Below are positions 55,094 to 64,000 of a stretch of 64,000 nt of DNA, one piece after another (within the stretch, counting starts at the first letter, position 1; every line of letters begins with the position of its first letter). The position numbers were made by a program, and so were the translations under genes. The notes beneath the pieces were generated by a model. The model did not search any database. It worked only from the letters and a program-made list of their open reading frames with translations, and had not been told where the DNA came from. This DNA is from Herbaspirillum sp. 3R11 (GTDB taxonomy: Bacteria; Pseudomonadota; Gammaproteobacteria; Burkholderiales; Burkholderiaceae_D), in assembly GCF_004563925.1 (NCBI RefSeq), contig NZ_SPNJ01000003.1, forward strand, positions 1 to 64,000. The letters run 5' to 3'.

Positions 55094-56256
55094 ATGACGC
55101 CGTCATCCTCGGCTGGGGCCGCAGCGCGGTGACGCCGCTGGGCGGCGCGCTGTCGCAACTGCAGGCGCATGAAATCGCCGCGCCCGTGGTGCAAGGCATT
55201 CTGCAGCGCTTCGGTATTCCATTGACCGCCATCGACGCCGTAATCGCCGGCAACGCCATGGGTGCAGGCGGCAACCCCGCGCGCATGCTGGCGCTGGCCG
55301 CAGGTTTCAACGACCGCATTCCGGCCTTGTCGGTCGATAGCCAATGCTGCGCCGGACTCGACGCCATCGCGCTCGCCCACGGCATGCTTGCCGCCGGCAA
55401 CGCCGACGTTGTCATCGCCGGCGGCGTCGAAGCATGGAGCCGTGCGCCGATCCGCCAGCACCGTCCACGTCATGCGGGCGAAGCAGCCATCACCTACGAC
55501 AGCCCCGCCTTCGCGCCCGATCCTGCCCGCGACCCCGACATGCTGCTGGCCGCTGCGCGTCATGCGCTGAAGGCCGGCATCACGCGTGAGCAGCAGGACG
55601 CCTGGGCAGTACAAAGCCACGCCCGCGCCGTCGCTGCACGCGCGCATCTCCAGAATGAAATCATCGGCATCGGCCCCGCAACACAGGACAGCTATCCGCG
55701 CGCGCTCAACCAGCGTCACCTGGCGCGCATGCCTGTGCTGACCATGTCAGACGACGTCAGCGTCGATGAAGCGACCCGGCAACGCCATGCCGTCAGCCGC
55801 ATCGCCGTCTCGCCGAGCGCCGACGGCGCCGCCTTCGTCGTCATCGCCACACGCGACGCCGCACGCCGTCTGAATCTGCGCCCGCACTTCGCATGGCGGG
55901 CAGGCGTCAGCGTCGGCGCCCTGCCTGAAACGCCGATGCTGGCCGCCATCGATGCCGCGCAGGCGGCGCTGGCGCGCACCGCGAACAGCATCGACGACCT
56001 GTGGGGAGTGGAATTGCACGACGCTTTTGCGGCGCAGGCGATCGCCTTTTGCGAGGCATTGAAGCTCTCGCCGGAGCAACTCAATCGCCACGGCGGCGGA
56101 CTCGGACGCGGTCATCCCATCGGCGCATCGGGCGCAATCAGTCTGGTGAGATTATTGGCAGACATGCAGCAGGAGGCGCCGCACGGTGCATTGGGGCTCG
56201 CTGCAATTGCTGCGGCTGGCGGCCTCGGCGCGGCCGCCGTCGTTGAACGTTGCTGA
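55090..56256 (+). CDS. Thiolase-like protein lacking the second catalytic cysteine (YhfS-like)
   Basis: A 388-residue thiolase-superfamily protein. The acyl-accepting cysteine is C86 in DSQCCAGLDAI. The histidine motif is GGGLGRGHPIGASGA. The usual NEAF motif appears as HDAF. The conserved C-terminal CxGGG loop, which supplies the proton-transfer cysteine, reads AIAAAGGLG, with A374 in its place. So normal reversible thiolysis is unlikely; condensation, hydrolysis or a regulatory role are alternatives. It overlaps the ligase gene by 4 bases (ATGA). Bacillus yhfS is the matching gene beside bioY. Confidence 0.85.
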   Translation: MNDAVILGWGRSAVTPLGGALSQLQAHEIAAPVVQGILQRFGIPLTAIDAVIAGNAMGAGGNPARMLALAAGFNDRIPALSVDSQCCAGLDAIALAHGMLAAGNADVVIAGGVEAWSRAPIRQHRPRHAGEAAITYDSPAFAPDPARDPDMLLAAARHALKAGITREQQDAWAVQSHARAVAARAHLQNEIIGIGPATQDSYPRALNQRHLARMPVLTMSDDVSVDEATRQRHAVSRIAVSPSADGAAFVVIATRDAARRLNLRPHFAWRAGVSVGALPETPMLAAIDAAQAALARTANSIDDLWGVELHDAFAAQAIAFCEALKLSPEQLNRHGGGLGRGHPIGASGAISLVRLLADMQQEAPHGALGLAAIAAAGGLGAAAVVERC

Positions 56257-56262
56257 AGACTG

Positions 56263-56946
56263 CTAACGCAAGGTTCTGAAAAACTCTTCCGGTTTCAGGC
56301 GTTCCGTTCGCACGGCATTTTCCGCCGCATCCGGATCGGCGTAGCCGAGCGCAATGCCGCACACGATGTGATGCTCATCGCCCAGTTCCAGCGTCGAGCG
56401 AATCAAACTCGGATACGACGCCAGGGCGCCGATGGCGCAACTGCCCAATCCATGCGCAGCCGCCGCCAGCATCAGGCCGTACAGGCACATGCCCAGATCC
56501 ATGTAGCAACCGCTGCCCATGCGCGCATCAATGGTCACCAGCAGCGCCACCGGCGCATCGAAGAAATTGAAATTGCGCTCGAACTGCCGGTCGCGCCCGG
56601 CACGATCGTCGCGCCCGGTCTGCAAAGCGCCGTACAACTCTTTGGCGGCCGCGACCTGACGACGCCGCAAGGACTGCGGCATCGGCTGCGGAAAATAAGA
56701 ATAGTCCTCCGGCTCCTGCCTGCCCGCGCGGAAAGCCTCCACCAATGCCGCCGACAAGCGCACCCGCGCATCGCCTTCCAGCGCAATGAATTCGCCCGGC
56801 TGCAGATTGGCACCGCTAGGCGCGCGTCGCGCCAGCGCCAGCAACTCCGCCAAGGTACCGTCCGGCAAAGGCCGGTCGAGGAAGCGGCGCGTGGAGTTGC
56901 GCTGGGTCAGCAGTTCTGAAAAGGGAAAATTCTGGTCAGGCGTCAT
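56263..56946 (-). CDS. Nitroreductase-family flavoprotein
   Basis: A 227-residue FMN-dependent reductase. It shows RNSTRRFLDRPLPDG, ARRAPSGANLQPGEFIAL (FMN phosphate-binding), YGLMLAAAAHGLGSCAIGAL and CGIALGYADPDA. The start at 56946 (MTPDQNFPFSEL) follows the family length better than an upstream Met at 57012. It converges with the thiolase-like gene, 6 bases apart. Its natural substrate is unknown. Confidence 0.9.
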   Translation of the reverse strand: MTPDQNFPFSELLTQRNSTRRFLDRPLPDGTLAELLALARRAPSGANLQPGEFIALEGDARVRLSAALVEAFRAGRQEPEDYSYFPQPMPQSLRRRQVAAAKELYGALQTGRDDRAGRDRQFERNFNFFDAPVALLVTIDARMGSGCYMDLGMCLYGLMLAAAAHGLGSCAIGALASYPSLIRSTLELGDEHHIVCGIALGYADPDAAENAVRTERLKPEEFFRTLR

Positions 56947-57394
56947 GTTGCGTCGATCGTGATGATGGAAGTGGGTGCAATGTGCGTGCGCATACCGTGC
57001 GACGGCTGCCATTGCCTACTTTCGCCGTGATTGTTGTAAAGAACAGGATAGCGGACGGGATCGAGCAGATCTTTTTCCTTGCCGTCTTCAATGAACAAAA
57101 CCTGATCAAAAATGCAATCCATGCGCCACTCCCCCTGAAGTTGCGGGCAAATTACACCAATAAGACGGATAACACCACGTTTGGGCGAGTTTTACCTTGA
57201 GGAAACAAACTGCCACTCTCGCAACAGTTGTCAAACCGTCCACAAACCCCGCCTGCAAACTTCCTGTCGTCGCCGATTTTTCATTAGAATGCGCATTTGG
57301 CAAAGCTTCGGCGGCGCATGGCCGGCTGCCGTACCCTGATTCTCCGATTTCCTGATTTTCCGATTCTTCGATTTTCGATTCGACCCTCATCTGC
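56947..57394. other. Divergent intergenic region with short GATT repeats before parE
   Basis: This 448-base gap separates nitroreductase (leftward) from parE (rightward). The last 60 bases (about 57338-57385) are a degenerate repeat of GATTYYCC/CGATT units. A TAGAAT at 57285-57290 is a possible -10 for parE, without a good -35. I see no gene or RNA in the gap. Confidence 0.4.
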
Positions 57395-59383
57395 ATGGCA
57401 ACTAAAAAAACCTCCCCGTCCGACTACAGCGAATCATCCATCCGCGTCCTCAAGGGACTGGAACCGGTCAAACAGCGTCCGGGCATGTACACCCGCACCG
57501 AGAATCCCCTGCACATCCTGCAAGAGGTCATCGACAACGCCTCCGATGAAGCGCTGGGCGGTCACGCCAAGAACATCATGGTCACGCTCAATCCCGACGG
57601 CAGCGTCAGTGTCGAGGACGACGGCCGCGGCATTCCGGTCGGCCTGCATCCGGAAGAAGGCGTACCGACCGTGGAAATCGTCTTCACCCGCCTGCATGCC
57701 GGCGGCAAGTTCGACAAGGGCAGCGGCGGCGCCTATGCCTTCTCAGGCGGCCTGCACGGCGTCGGCGTATCGGTCACCAATGCGCTGGCCTCGCGCTTGG
57801 AAATCACGGTATGGCGTGAAGCGGGCGTCCACACGCTGGCCTTCTCCGACGGCGACCTGATCGAAAAACTGAAGTCGCGTCCGATCACGCGCGAAGACAA
57901 GAAGTCCGGCACCCGCGTTTCCGTTTGGCCGAATCCCAAGTACTTCGACTCGCCGACCATTTCTCAACAGGAGCTGCAACGTCTGCTGCGCTCCAAAGCG
58001 GTGCTGCTGCCGGGCGTCAAGGTCTCGCTGATCAACGGCAAGACCGGCGACGTGCAAACCTGGCAATACGACCAGGGCCTGCGCGGCTACCTGATGGAAT
58101 CGCTGGCGCAATCGACCAGCGCCGATCCGCTGATCCCGCTGTTCGAAGGCGAGCAATATGCCGGCCCCGACGCCGAAGGTTTTGCCGAAGGTGAAGGCGC
58201 GGCATGGGTGGTGGCGTGGACCGAAGAAGGCAATGTGGTGCGCGAATCCTACGTCAACCTGATCCCGACGTCGGCCGGTGGCACGCATGAATCCGGCCTG
58301 CGCGAAGGTCTGTTCTCTGCGGTCAAGAGCTTCGTCGAAATGCACTCGCTGCTGCCCAAGGGCGTCAAGCTGCTGCCGGAAGACGTGTTCGCACGCGTCT
58401 CTTTCGTGCTGTCGGCCAAGGTGCTCGACCCGCAATTCCAGGGCCAGATCAAGGAACGCCTGAACTCGCGCGACGCCGTGCGGCTGGTGTCGACCTTCTC
58501 GCGCCCGGCGCTGGAGCTGTGGCTGAACCAGCACGTCGAATACGGCAAGAAGCTGGCCGACCTGGTCATCAAGCAGGCGCAAAGCCGCCTGCGCTCGGCG
58601 CAAAAAGTCGAGAAGAAAAAATCCTCCGGCGTGGCTGTCTTGCCCGGCAAGCTGACCGACTGCGAATCCAACGACATCACCCGCAACGAAATCTTCCTGG
58701 TCGAGGGCGACTCCGCCGGCGGCTCGGCCAAGATGGGCCGCGATAAAGAGTTTCAAGCGATCCTGCCCTTGCGCGGCAAGGTGCTGAACTCCTGGGAAAC
58801 CGAACGCGATCGCCTGTTCGCCAACAATGAAATCCACGACATCGCGGTGGCCATCGGCGTCGATCCGCACGGTCACACCGACACCCCCGATCTGAGCGGC
58901 CTGCGCTATGGCAAGATCTGCATCCTCTCCGATGCGGACGTCGATGGCTCGCACATCCAGGTGTTGCTGCTGACGCTGTTCTTCAAGCACTTCCCCAAGC
59001 TGATCGACCACGGCCACATCTGCATCGCGCGTCCGCCGCTGTATCGCGTCGACGCGCCTGCACGCGGCAAGAAGCCAGTGCAGAAGCTGTACGCGCTGGA
59101 CGACGGCGAACTGGAAGCGATCGAAGACAAGCTGCGCAAGGACGGCCTCAAGGAAGGCGCGTGGAGCATCTCGCGCTTCAAAGGCCTGGGTGAAATGAAC
59201 GCGGAACAGTTGTGGGAAACCACCATGAACCCCGACACCCGCCGCCTGCTGCCGGTCACCTTGGGCGAGCTGGACCAGATTGCCTCGGACGCGCGCTTCA
59301 CCATGCTCATGGGCAAGGGCGAAGCCGCCTCGCGCCGGGCCTGGATCGAAGAGCACGGCAACGAAGCGGAAGCGGATATTTAA
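57395..59383 (+). CDS. parE: DNA topoisomerase IV subunit B
   Basis: A 662-residue type IIA topoisomerase ATPase subunit. The GHKL ATP site includes EVIDNASDEALGG and GVGVSVTNAL; the TOPRIM domain has LVEGDSAGGSAKMGRDKEFQAILPLRGKVLN, followed by the acidic DADVDGSHIQ. With ParC it separates linked daughter chromosomes. The length and the SAKMGRDKEFQ sequence fit ParE rather than GyrB. It is 21 bases from the transglycosylase gene. Confidence 0.95.
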   Translation: MATKKTSPSDYSESSIRVLKGLEPVKQRPGMYTRTENPLHILQEVIDNASDEALGGHAKNIMVTLNPDGSVSVEDDGRGIPVGLHPEEGVPTVEIVFTRLHAGGKFDKGSGGAYAFSGGLHGVGVSVTNALASRLEITVWREAGVHTLAFSDGDLIEKLKSRPITREDKKSGTRVSVWPNPKYFDSPTISQQELQRLLRSKAVLLPGVKVSLINGKTGDVQTWQYDQGLRGYLMESLAQSTSADPLIPLFEGEQYAGPDAEGFAEGEGAAWVVAWTEEGNVVRESYVNLIPTSAGGTHESGLREGLFSAVKSFVEMHSLLPKGVKLLPEDVFARVSFVLSAKVLDPQFQGQIKERLNSRDAVRLVSTFSRPALELWLNQHVEYGKKLADLVIKQAQSRLRSAQKVEKKKSSGVAVLPGKLTDCESNDITRNEIFLVEGDSAGGSAKMGRDKEFQAILPLRGKVLNSWETERDRLFANNEIHDIAVAIGVDPHGHTDTPDLSGLRYGKICILSDADVDGSHIQVLLLTLFFKHFPKLIDHGHICIARPPLYRVDAPARGKKPVQKLYALDDGELEAIEDKLRKDGLKEGAWSISRFKGLGEMNAEQLWETTMNPDTRRLLPVTLGELDQIASDARFTMLMGKGEAASRRAWIEEHGNEAEADI

Positions 59384-59404
59384 AGCATCAAGGCAATCAA
59401 CACG

Positions 59405-60229
59405 ATGGACAACGGCAACGACATCTCTCAACCCGGCCTCTGGCGCCGCTTCCTTTCGGGAGCGTTGCCGGCTTTGGCTGCGTTGTGCATGTCGTTGACC
59501 GCAGCGTCTGTGCACGCAGACGTCTACGGCTACATTGACGCCGAGGGAATGGCGCACGTGTCGACCGAAAAGCTCGACGAGCGCTATCAGTTGTTCATGC
59601 GCGGCGACGCCACCTTCGACTCCGACAAGATCGGCCGCGGTGTGCCGGGCGTGGACGTCAAGCCGAACATGTCCTCGCCGCTGATGAAGCTGATGCTGCA
59701 GCATCCGAATCTGAAAAAGTATGAAGCCATGCTGGACCAGAGCGCCAAGGAATTCTCGGTCGACCCCGCCCTGCTGAAGGCCATCATGGCGGCCGAGTCC
59801 GGCTTCAATCCAGGCGCGGTCTCGCCCAAGGGCGCCATCGGCCTGATGCAGATCATGCCGGAGACCGCCGAGCGCTACGGCGTGCAGGGCGACCGCCGCA
59901 AGACCATCCAGCAGAAGCTGACCGACCCGAAGATCAACATCCGACTGGCGGCGCGTTACCTGCGCGATTTGCAGGTGCTGTTCCCGAAGCGTCTTGAACT
60001 GGCGATCGCGTCCTACAATGCCGGCGAGCGCGCCGTGCAGAAGTACAACAACCAGATTCCGCCGTATCCCGAAACACGTAATTACGTCCAGCTGGTGGCG
60101 CAGTTCTACCAGTTGTACCAACCAGGCGGCGGCGCCGCAAACAGCAGCGGCAACACCGACAAGCCCCGCCGCGTCGAAATCATCTTGCCGGGCCGGCGCA
60201 GCATGCCGCCGCCGACTTCGATCGAATAA
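59405..60229 (+). CDS. Exported lytic transglycosylase (SLT domain) between parE and parC
   Basis: A 274-residue exported protein. After a hydrophobic stretch (LPALAALCMSLTAASVHAD) it has a DUF4124-like motif (VYGYIDAEGMAHVSTEKLDERY) and an SLT domain: catalytic glutamate in AAESGFNPGAVSPKGAIGLMQIMPETAERYG, then IASYNAGERAVQKYNNQIPPYPETRNYVQLV. It should cleave peptidoglycan glycan strands. Its place between the topoisomerase IV genes, with 21- and 31-base gaps, implies co-transcription. Confidence 0.9.
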   Translation: MDNGNDISQPGLWRRFLSGALPALAALCMSLTAASVHADVYGYIDAEGMAHVSTEKLDERYQLFMRGDATFDSDKIGRGVPGVDVKPNMSSPLMKLMLQHPNLKKYEAMLDQSAKEFSVDPALLKAIMAAESGFNPGAVSPKGAIGLMQIMPETAERYGVQGDRRKTIQQKLTDPKINIRLAARYLRDLQVLFPKRLELAIASYNAGERAVQKYNNQIPPYPETRNYVQLVAQFYQLYQPGGGAANSSGNTDKPRRVEIILPGRRSMPPPTSIE

Positions 60230-60260
60230 CCATTACTGAACTTGAACGCAACCCAGCCAC

Positions 60261-62573
60261 ATGACTGAACAAGCCAACCTGTTTGAACAACCTGCACCGC
60301 CCGAGGGCGAATCGCTGACGCTGTCGACCTTCGCCGAGCGCGCCTATCTCGACTACGCCATTTCGGTGGTCAAGGGTCGCGCCCTGCCCGACGTCGCCGA
60401 CGGCCAGAAGCCGGTGCAGCGCCGCATCCTGTACGCGATGAACGAACTCGGCCTGAACGCCACCGCCAAGCCGCGCAAATCGGCCGCCGTGGTCGGCGAC
60501 GTGCTCGGTAAACTGCATCCGCACGGCGACCAGTCGGTGTACGACGCGCTGGTGCGCATGGCGCAGGATTTCTCGCTGCGCTATCCGCTGATCGACGGCC
60601 AGGGCAACTTCGGCTCGCGCGACGGCGACGGTGCGGCGGCGATGCGTTACACGGAAGCGCGCCTGACGCCGATCAGCAAATTGCTGCTCGATGAAATCGA
60701 CATGGGTACGGTCGACTTCCAGCCCAACTACGACGGCTCCACCGAAGAACCGAAACTGCTGCCGGCGCGCCTGCCCTTCCTGCTGCTCAATGGCGCCTCC
60801 GGCATCGCGGTCGGCATGGCCACCGAAATCCCGTCGCACAACCTGCGTGAAGTGGCGCGCGCCGCCGTCGCAATGATCCGCAATCCGAAAATCACGCACG
60901 CAGAACTGATGACCCACGTCACCGGCCCGGACTTCCCGGGCGGCGGCCAGATCATCACACCGCCGTCGACCATCGCCGAGATTTACCAGAGCGGCCGCGG
61001 CAGCCTCAAGGTGCGCGCGCGCTGGAAGATCGAAGACATGGCGCGCGGCCAGTGGCAAGCGGTCATCACCGAATTGCCGCCCGGCGTGTCGTCGCAGAAG
61101 GTGCTGGAAGAAATCGAAGAGCTGACCAATCCCAAGATCAAGCTCGGCAAGAAAACACTGACGCCGGAACAGCAGGCGCAAAAGCAAAGCATCCTGGCCA
61201 TGCTCGACGCCGTGCGCGACGAGTCGGGCCGCGAAGCGCCGGTGCGCCTGGTGTTCGAACCGAAGTCCAAGAACCAGGACCAGACCGAATTCATGAACAC
61301 CCTGCTGGCCCAGACGTCCCTGGAAACCAGCTCGTCGATCAACCTCGTGATGATCGGCGGCGACGGCCGTCCGCGCCAGAAGGGCCTCACCGACATCCTC
61401 GGCGAATGGATCGCGTTCCGCTTCGTCACCATCACACGCCGCAGCCAGTTCAAGCTGCAAAAAGTCGAGGACCGCATTCACATCCTCGAAGGCCGTGAAG
61501 CGATCCTGCTCAACATCGACAAGGTCATCCGCATCATCCGCGAATCGGATGAGCCGAAGCCGGCGCTGATCGAGGCGTTCAAGCTGTCGGACCGCCAGGC
61601 CGAAGACATCCTGGAAATCCGCCTGCGCCAACTGGCGCGCCTGGAAACCATCAAGATCCAGCAGGAACTGGCCGAACTGCGCAACGAGAAATCGACGCTG
61701 ATGGACCTGCTCGACAATCCATCCTCGATGAAGCGCCTGGTCATCAAGGAAATCGAAGCCGACGACAAGCAGTTCGGCGATGACCGCCGCACCATCATCG
61801 AAGAAGCCGAAAAAGCCGTGCTCGAACAAAAGGTCATCGACGAGCCGGTGACCGTCATCATTTCGCAAAAGGGCTGGGTGCGTGCACGCGGCGGCCATGG
61901 TCACGATGCGACGCAGTTCACGTTCAAGGCCGGCGACGGCCTGTACGGCGCATTCGAGTGCCGCACCGTCGACAACCTGCTGGGCTTCGGCTCCAACGGC
62001 CGCATCTACACGGTCGGCGTGAATTCGCTGCCGAACGCGCGCGGCGACGGCGTGCCGATCACCACGCTGGTTGACCTCGGCAACGGCAACAACCTGCTGC
62101 ACTACTTCGCCGGTCCGCTCGACACGCAAATGCTGCTGGCGTCCGATGCCGGTTACGGCTTCACGGCCAAGCTCGGCGACATGCTCAGCCGTAACAAGAG
62201 TGGCAAGACCTTCGTCACACTGGATGAAGGCGACCTGCCGCTGGCCCCGCGCCCAATGCCGGCCGGCGCCAGCGCCATCGCCTGCCTGTCGGGACAAGGA
62301 CGCCTGCTGGTGTTCGGCCTGGACGAGATCAAGACCCTGGCCAGCGGCGGCCGCGGCGTGATCCTGATGGAACTGGAAAAGAACGAGAAGCTGCTGGCCG
62401 CGCAAGCGATCACGCAAAAGGGTGTGTTGGTGTCCGGCACCGGTCGCGGCGGCAAGGCGCAGGACGTCACGCTGTCGGCGGTGGCGCTGGGCCTGCACAT
62501 CGGCAAGCGCGCACGCAAGGGCAAGGCGCTGGAGTCGAAGCTGAAGGCGACGGCGCTGGCCGCGGTGGGTTAG
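60261..62573 (+). CDS. parC: DNA topoisomerase IV subunit A
   Basis: A 770-residue DNA-cleaving subunit. The catalytic tyrosine is Y130 in [10 protein letters not shown]. The quinolone-resistance region reads [12 protein letters not shown], with Q91 at the position of E. coli ParC Ser80 and D95 at that of Glu84. The C-terminal domain contains beta-pinwheel repeats that include [22 protein letters not shown]. It is followed by a terminator at 62609. Confidence 0.95.
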   Translation: MTEQANLFEQPAPPEGESLTLSTFAERAYLDYAISVVKGRALPDVADGQKPVQRRILYAMNELGLNATAKPRKSAAVVGDVLGKLHPHGDQSVYDALVRMAQDFSLRYPLIDGQGNFGSRDGDGAAAMRYTEARLTPISKLLLDEIDMGTVDFQPNYDGSTEEPKLLPARLPFLLLNGASGIAVGMATEIPSHNLREVARAAVAMIRNPKITHAELMTHVTGPDFPGGGQIITPPSTIAEIYQSGRGSLKVRARWKIEDMARGQWQAVITELPPGVSSQKVLEEIEELTNPKIKLGKKTLTPEQQAQKQSILAMLDAVRDESGREAPVRLVFEPKSKNQDQTEFMNTLLAQTSLETSSSINLVMIGGDGRPRQKGLTDILGEWIAFRFVTITRRSQFKLQKVEDRIHILEGREAILLNIDKVIRIIRESDEPKPALIEAFKLSDRQAEDILEIRLRQLARLETIKIQQELAELRNEKSTLMDLLDNPSSMKRLVIKEIEADDKQFGDDRRTIIEEAEKAVLEQKVIDEPVTVIISQKGWVRARGGHGHDATQFTFKAGDGLYGAFECRTVDNLLGFGSNGRIYTVGVNSLPNARGDGVPITTLVDLGNGNNLLHYFAGPLDTQMLLASDAGYGFTAKLGDMLSRNKSGKTFVTLDEGDLPLAPRPMPAGASAIACLSGQGRLLVFGLDEIKTLASGGRGVILMELEKNEKLLAAQAITQKGVLVSGTGRGGKAQDVTLSAVALGLHIGKRARKGKALESKLKATALAAVG

Positions 62574-62608
62574 TCGTCTGAACCCTGGGCATTGAAGCAG
62601 CAAAGAAA

Positions 62609-62637
62609 AAGGATGTCGTTGAATGCGACATCCTTTT
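62609..62637 (+). terminator. Intrinsic terminator after parC
   Basis: AAGGATGTCG (62609-62618) pairs with CGACATCCTT (62626-62635), with a 7-base loop, followed by a T run. It ends the parE-transglycosylase-parC operon. Confidence 0.88.
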
Positions 62638-62823
62638 TTCTTGGGGAGCTACGATATTGCATATTGCTGTGATCGAACCCTGATGGTTTCGATCAGGCGA
62701 TTGAGTACGAAATTGAGCACGAGATTAAGAACAAAACTCTTCTCACCCAGCCGGTCTCCAGCAGAGACTTCGACAAGCCGTCACAATAGAGGGTTTTCAT
62801 CCCTCCTCCGGCTGTCCCTTTCC

Positions 62824-64000
62824 ATGAATACCACCGCGAACCACCCGCGCTTCCTCATCTTTTTCATTTGCATGCTGGCTTCTGCGGGCCAACTGGCAAT
62901 TGATATCTACGTCCCGGCGCTGCCGACGATGGCGCAATATTTCCAGACCTCGGCGCAGGCGATCCAGTCCAGCGTGACGATTTACCTGATGGCGTATGCC
63001 TTCGGACAACTGCTCTTCGGACCGCTGGCGGACGCCTATGGCCGCAAGAAAATTCTGGTGCTGGGCATGCTCATGTTCACTTGCGGCTGCCTGCTGACGC
63101 TCACGGCCAATAACCTGGAAACCTTCATCCTCGCGCGTTGCCTGCAAGGTTTCGGCATCGCCGCCACCAACCTGCTGGCCAAGGCGATCATCACCGATTC
63201 GTTTTCCGGTATCGCGCTGATGCATGCGTTCACCTACATGGCGATCGCCTGGGGGCTGGCGCCGATTCTGGCGCCGGTCATCGGTGCGCACCTGCAGACC
63301 GCGTTCGGCTGGCGTTCATGCCTGACCTTCCTGTTGATCTATTCATTCGTGATGTGGGCTGTGCTCACGCGCTACAGAGAGACGCTGAAACAGCCGGTGC
63401 ATCTGAATCCGAAAACCCTGCTCAAGAATGCCGTCATGGTGCTCAAGAGCCCGGTGTTCCAGAGCTGCTTCCTGGCGCAAGGACTGTGCTACAGCATCCT
63501 GCTGGTGTTCAACATCGTCGGTCCGTTCATGGTGCAGGAGACCTTGCACAAGCCGCCGACCTATTTCGGCTACCTGGCGCTGGCGATCGGGCTGATGTAC
63601 TTCCTCGGCGGGATTTCAAACCGGATTCATCACCCGCGCCTGCCGACGCCGGAACAACGCCTGCGCATCGGTGCACGCGTGATGACGGGTGCTGCGGTCC
63701 TGATGCTGATCCTGGCGCTGACCGTCGGTCTGGAAGTCTGGACGCTGACGCTGCCGGTGTTGTTCATGGCGTTTTGCGCGGGGGCGATGTATCCGACGCT
63801 GATGGCCAAGGGCAATTCAATCTTCCCGCACATTGCCGGACTGACCAGCGCCATCCTCGGCTTCGCGCTGTTGCTGGTGTCGTCGCTGATGATGGGACTG
63901 GCCGGCTTCGTGCCCTTCCACAGCCTCACGCCAATGGCGATCTTCTTCGTGGTCGTGGGCCTGACCGTGGTCAGCATGGTCGGCAAGCTGCTGCATCACC
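62824..64000 (+). CDS. Bcr/CflA-type MFS drug exporter, 3' end outside the window
   Basis: The frame is open from ATG at 62824 to the window edge, 392 codons without stop. It reads as an MFS protein: N-terminal FLIFFICMLASAGQLAIDIY, VPALPTMAQYF, and the antiporter loop GPLADAYGRKKILVLGMLM. About eleven hydrophobic segments are visible. Bcr/CflA members export drugs such as bicyclomycin or sulfonamides. The proteins are usually about 400 residues, so only a few residues are missing. CCTCCGGC precedes the start but no strong ribosome site is seen. Confidence 0.88.
   Translation, partial: MNTTANHPRFLIFFICMLASAGQLAIDIYVPALPTMAQYFQTSAQAIQSSVTIYLMAYAFGQLLFGPLADAYGRKKILVLGMLMFTCGCLLTLTANNLETFILARCLQGFGIAATNLLAKAIITDSFSGIALMHAFTYMAIAWGLAPILAPVIGAHLQTAFGWRSCLTFLLIYSFVMWAVLTRYRETLKQPVHLNPKTLLKNAVMVLKSPVFQSCFLAQGLCYSILLVFNIVGPFMVQETLHKPPTYFGYLALAIGLMYFLGGISNRIHHPRLPTPEQRLRIGARVMTGAAVLMLILALTVGLEVWTLTLPVLFMAFCAGAMYPTLMAKGNSIFPHIAGLTSAILGFALLLVSSLMMGLAGFVPFHSLTPMAIFFVVVGLTVVSMVGKLLHH

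Overview
The window looks like chromosomal DNA of a Burkholderiales betaproteobacterium, most likely Oxalobacteraceae (Herbaspirillum-like). This is inferred from the high GC content, the fdsGBA-fdhD-fdsD formate dehydrogenase operon, the protein sequence style and the ParC quinolone-region sequence; no database search was possible. Gene density is high and most neighbouring genes overlap by 4 to 20 bases.

Layout. (1) 1-124: tail and right inverted repeat of an IS3-family element. (2) 176-6637 (minus): NAD-dependent molybdenum formate dehydrogenase operon fdsG-fdsB-fdsA-fdhD-fdsD with a small membrane protein upstream. A formate/oxalate-type MFS carrier follows (minus), and a divergent ModE-N/periplasmic-binding-domain regulator. 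(3) 9654-12861: LysR regulator divergent from a tartrate/malate dehydrogenase and an orphan TRAP solute receptor. (4) 12990-15783: two small or secreted ORFs, an APC permease and tRNA-Leu(CAA). (5) 16117-34094 (plus): a 20-gene aryl polyene (APE) pigment cluster running ketosynthase-like CLF, PlsC acyltransferase, two ACPs, membrane protein, fused acyl-ACP ligase-dehydratase, glycosyltransferase, acyltransferase, tyrosine-ammonia-lyase-like enzyme, thioesterase, LolA-like carrier, MMPL exporter, halogenase-like flavoenzyme, DUF3261 lipoprotein, KS, DH, KR, KS, periplasmic protein and PPTase. (6) 34450-36191: CsgG/DUF4810/DUF799 lipoprotein triad. (7) 36265-45674 (minus): RpiR-iaaA-gsiABCD-dmpA-dppA, a peptide importer coupled to three peptidases for non-standard peptides. 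(8) 46054-51540: VOC protein, an inverted repeat pair, and a LysR, MFS, DUF2848 and amidase catabolic locus. (9) 51688-56256: biotin ECF transporter bioMNY fused translationally to an acyl-CoA ligase and a thiolase-like protein. (10) 56263-62573: nitroreductase, then parE, a lytic transglycosylase and parC. (11) 62824-end: start of a Bcr/CflA MFS exporter cut by the window edge.

How the parts work together. The formate locus pairs oxidation of formate to CO2 with uptake. The APE cluster appears self-contained: it carries its own PPTase to activate the ACPs, a lyase that can supply a hydroxycinnamate-type starter, iterative KS/CLF-KR-DH elongation, a putative halogenation step, and transfer and export to the outer membrane through acyltransferases, the LolA-like protein and the MMPL pump. 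The gsi operon imports peptides and hydrolyses isoaspartyl, beta- or D-configured bonds inside the cell. The most unusual signals are the lyase and halogenase-like insertions in the APE cluster, the ligase-dehydratase fusion, the degenerate thiolase in the biotin operon, the three-peptidase gsi operon, and several palindromic control sites.
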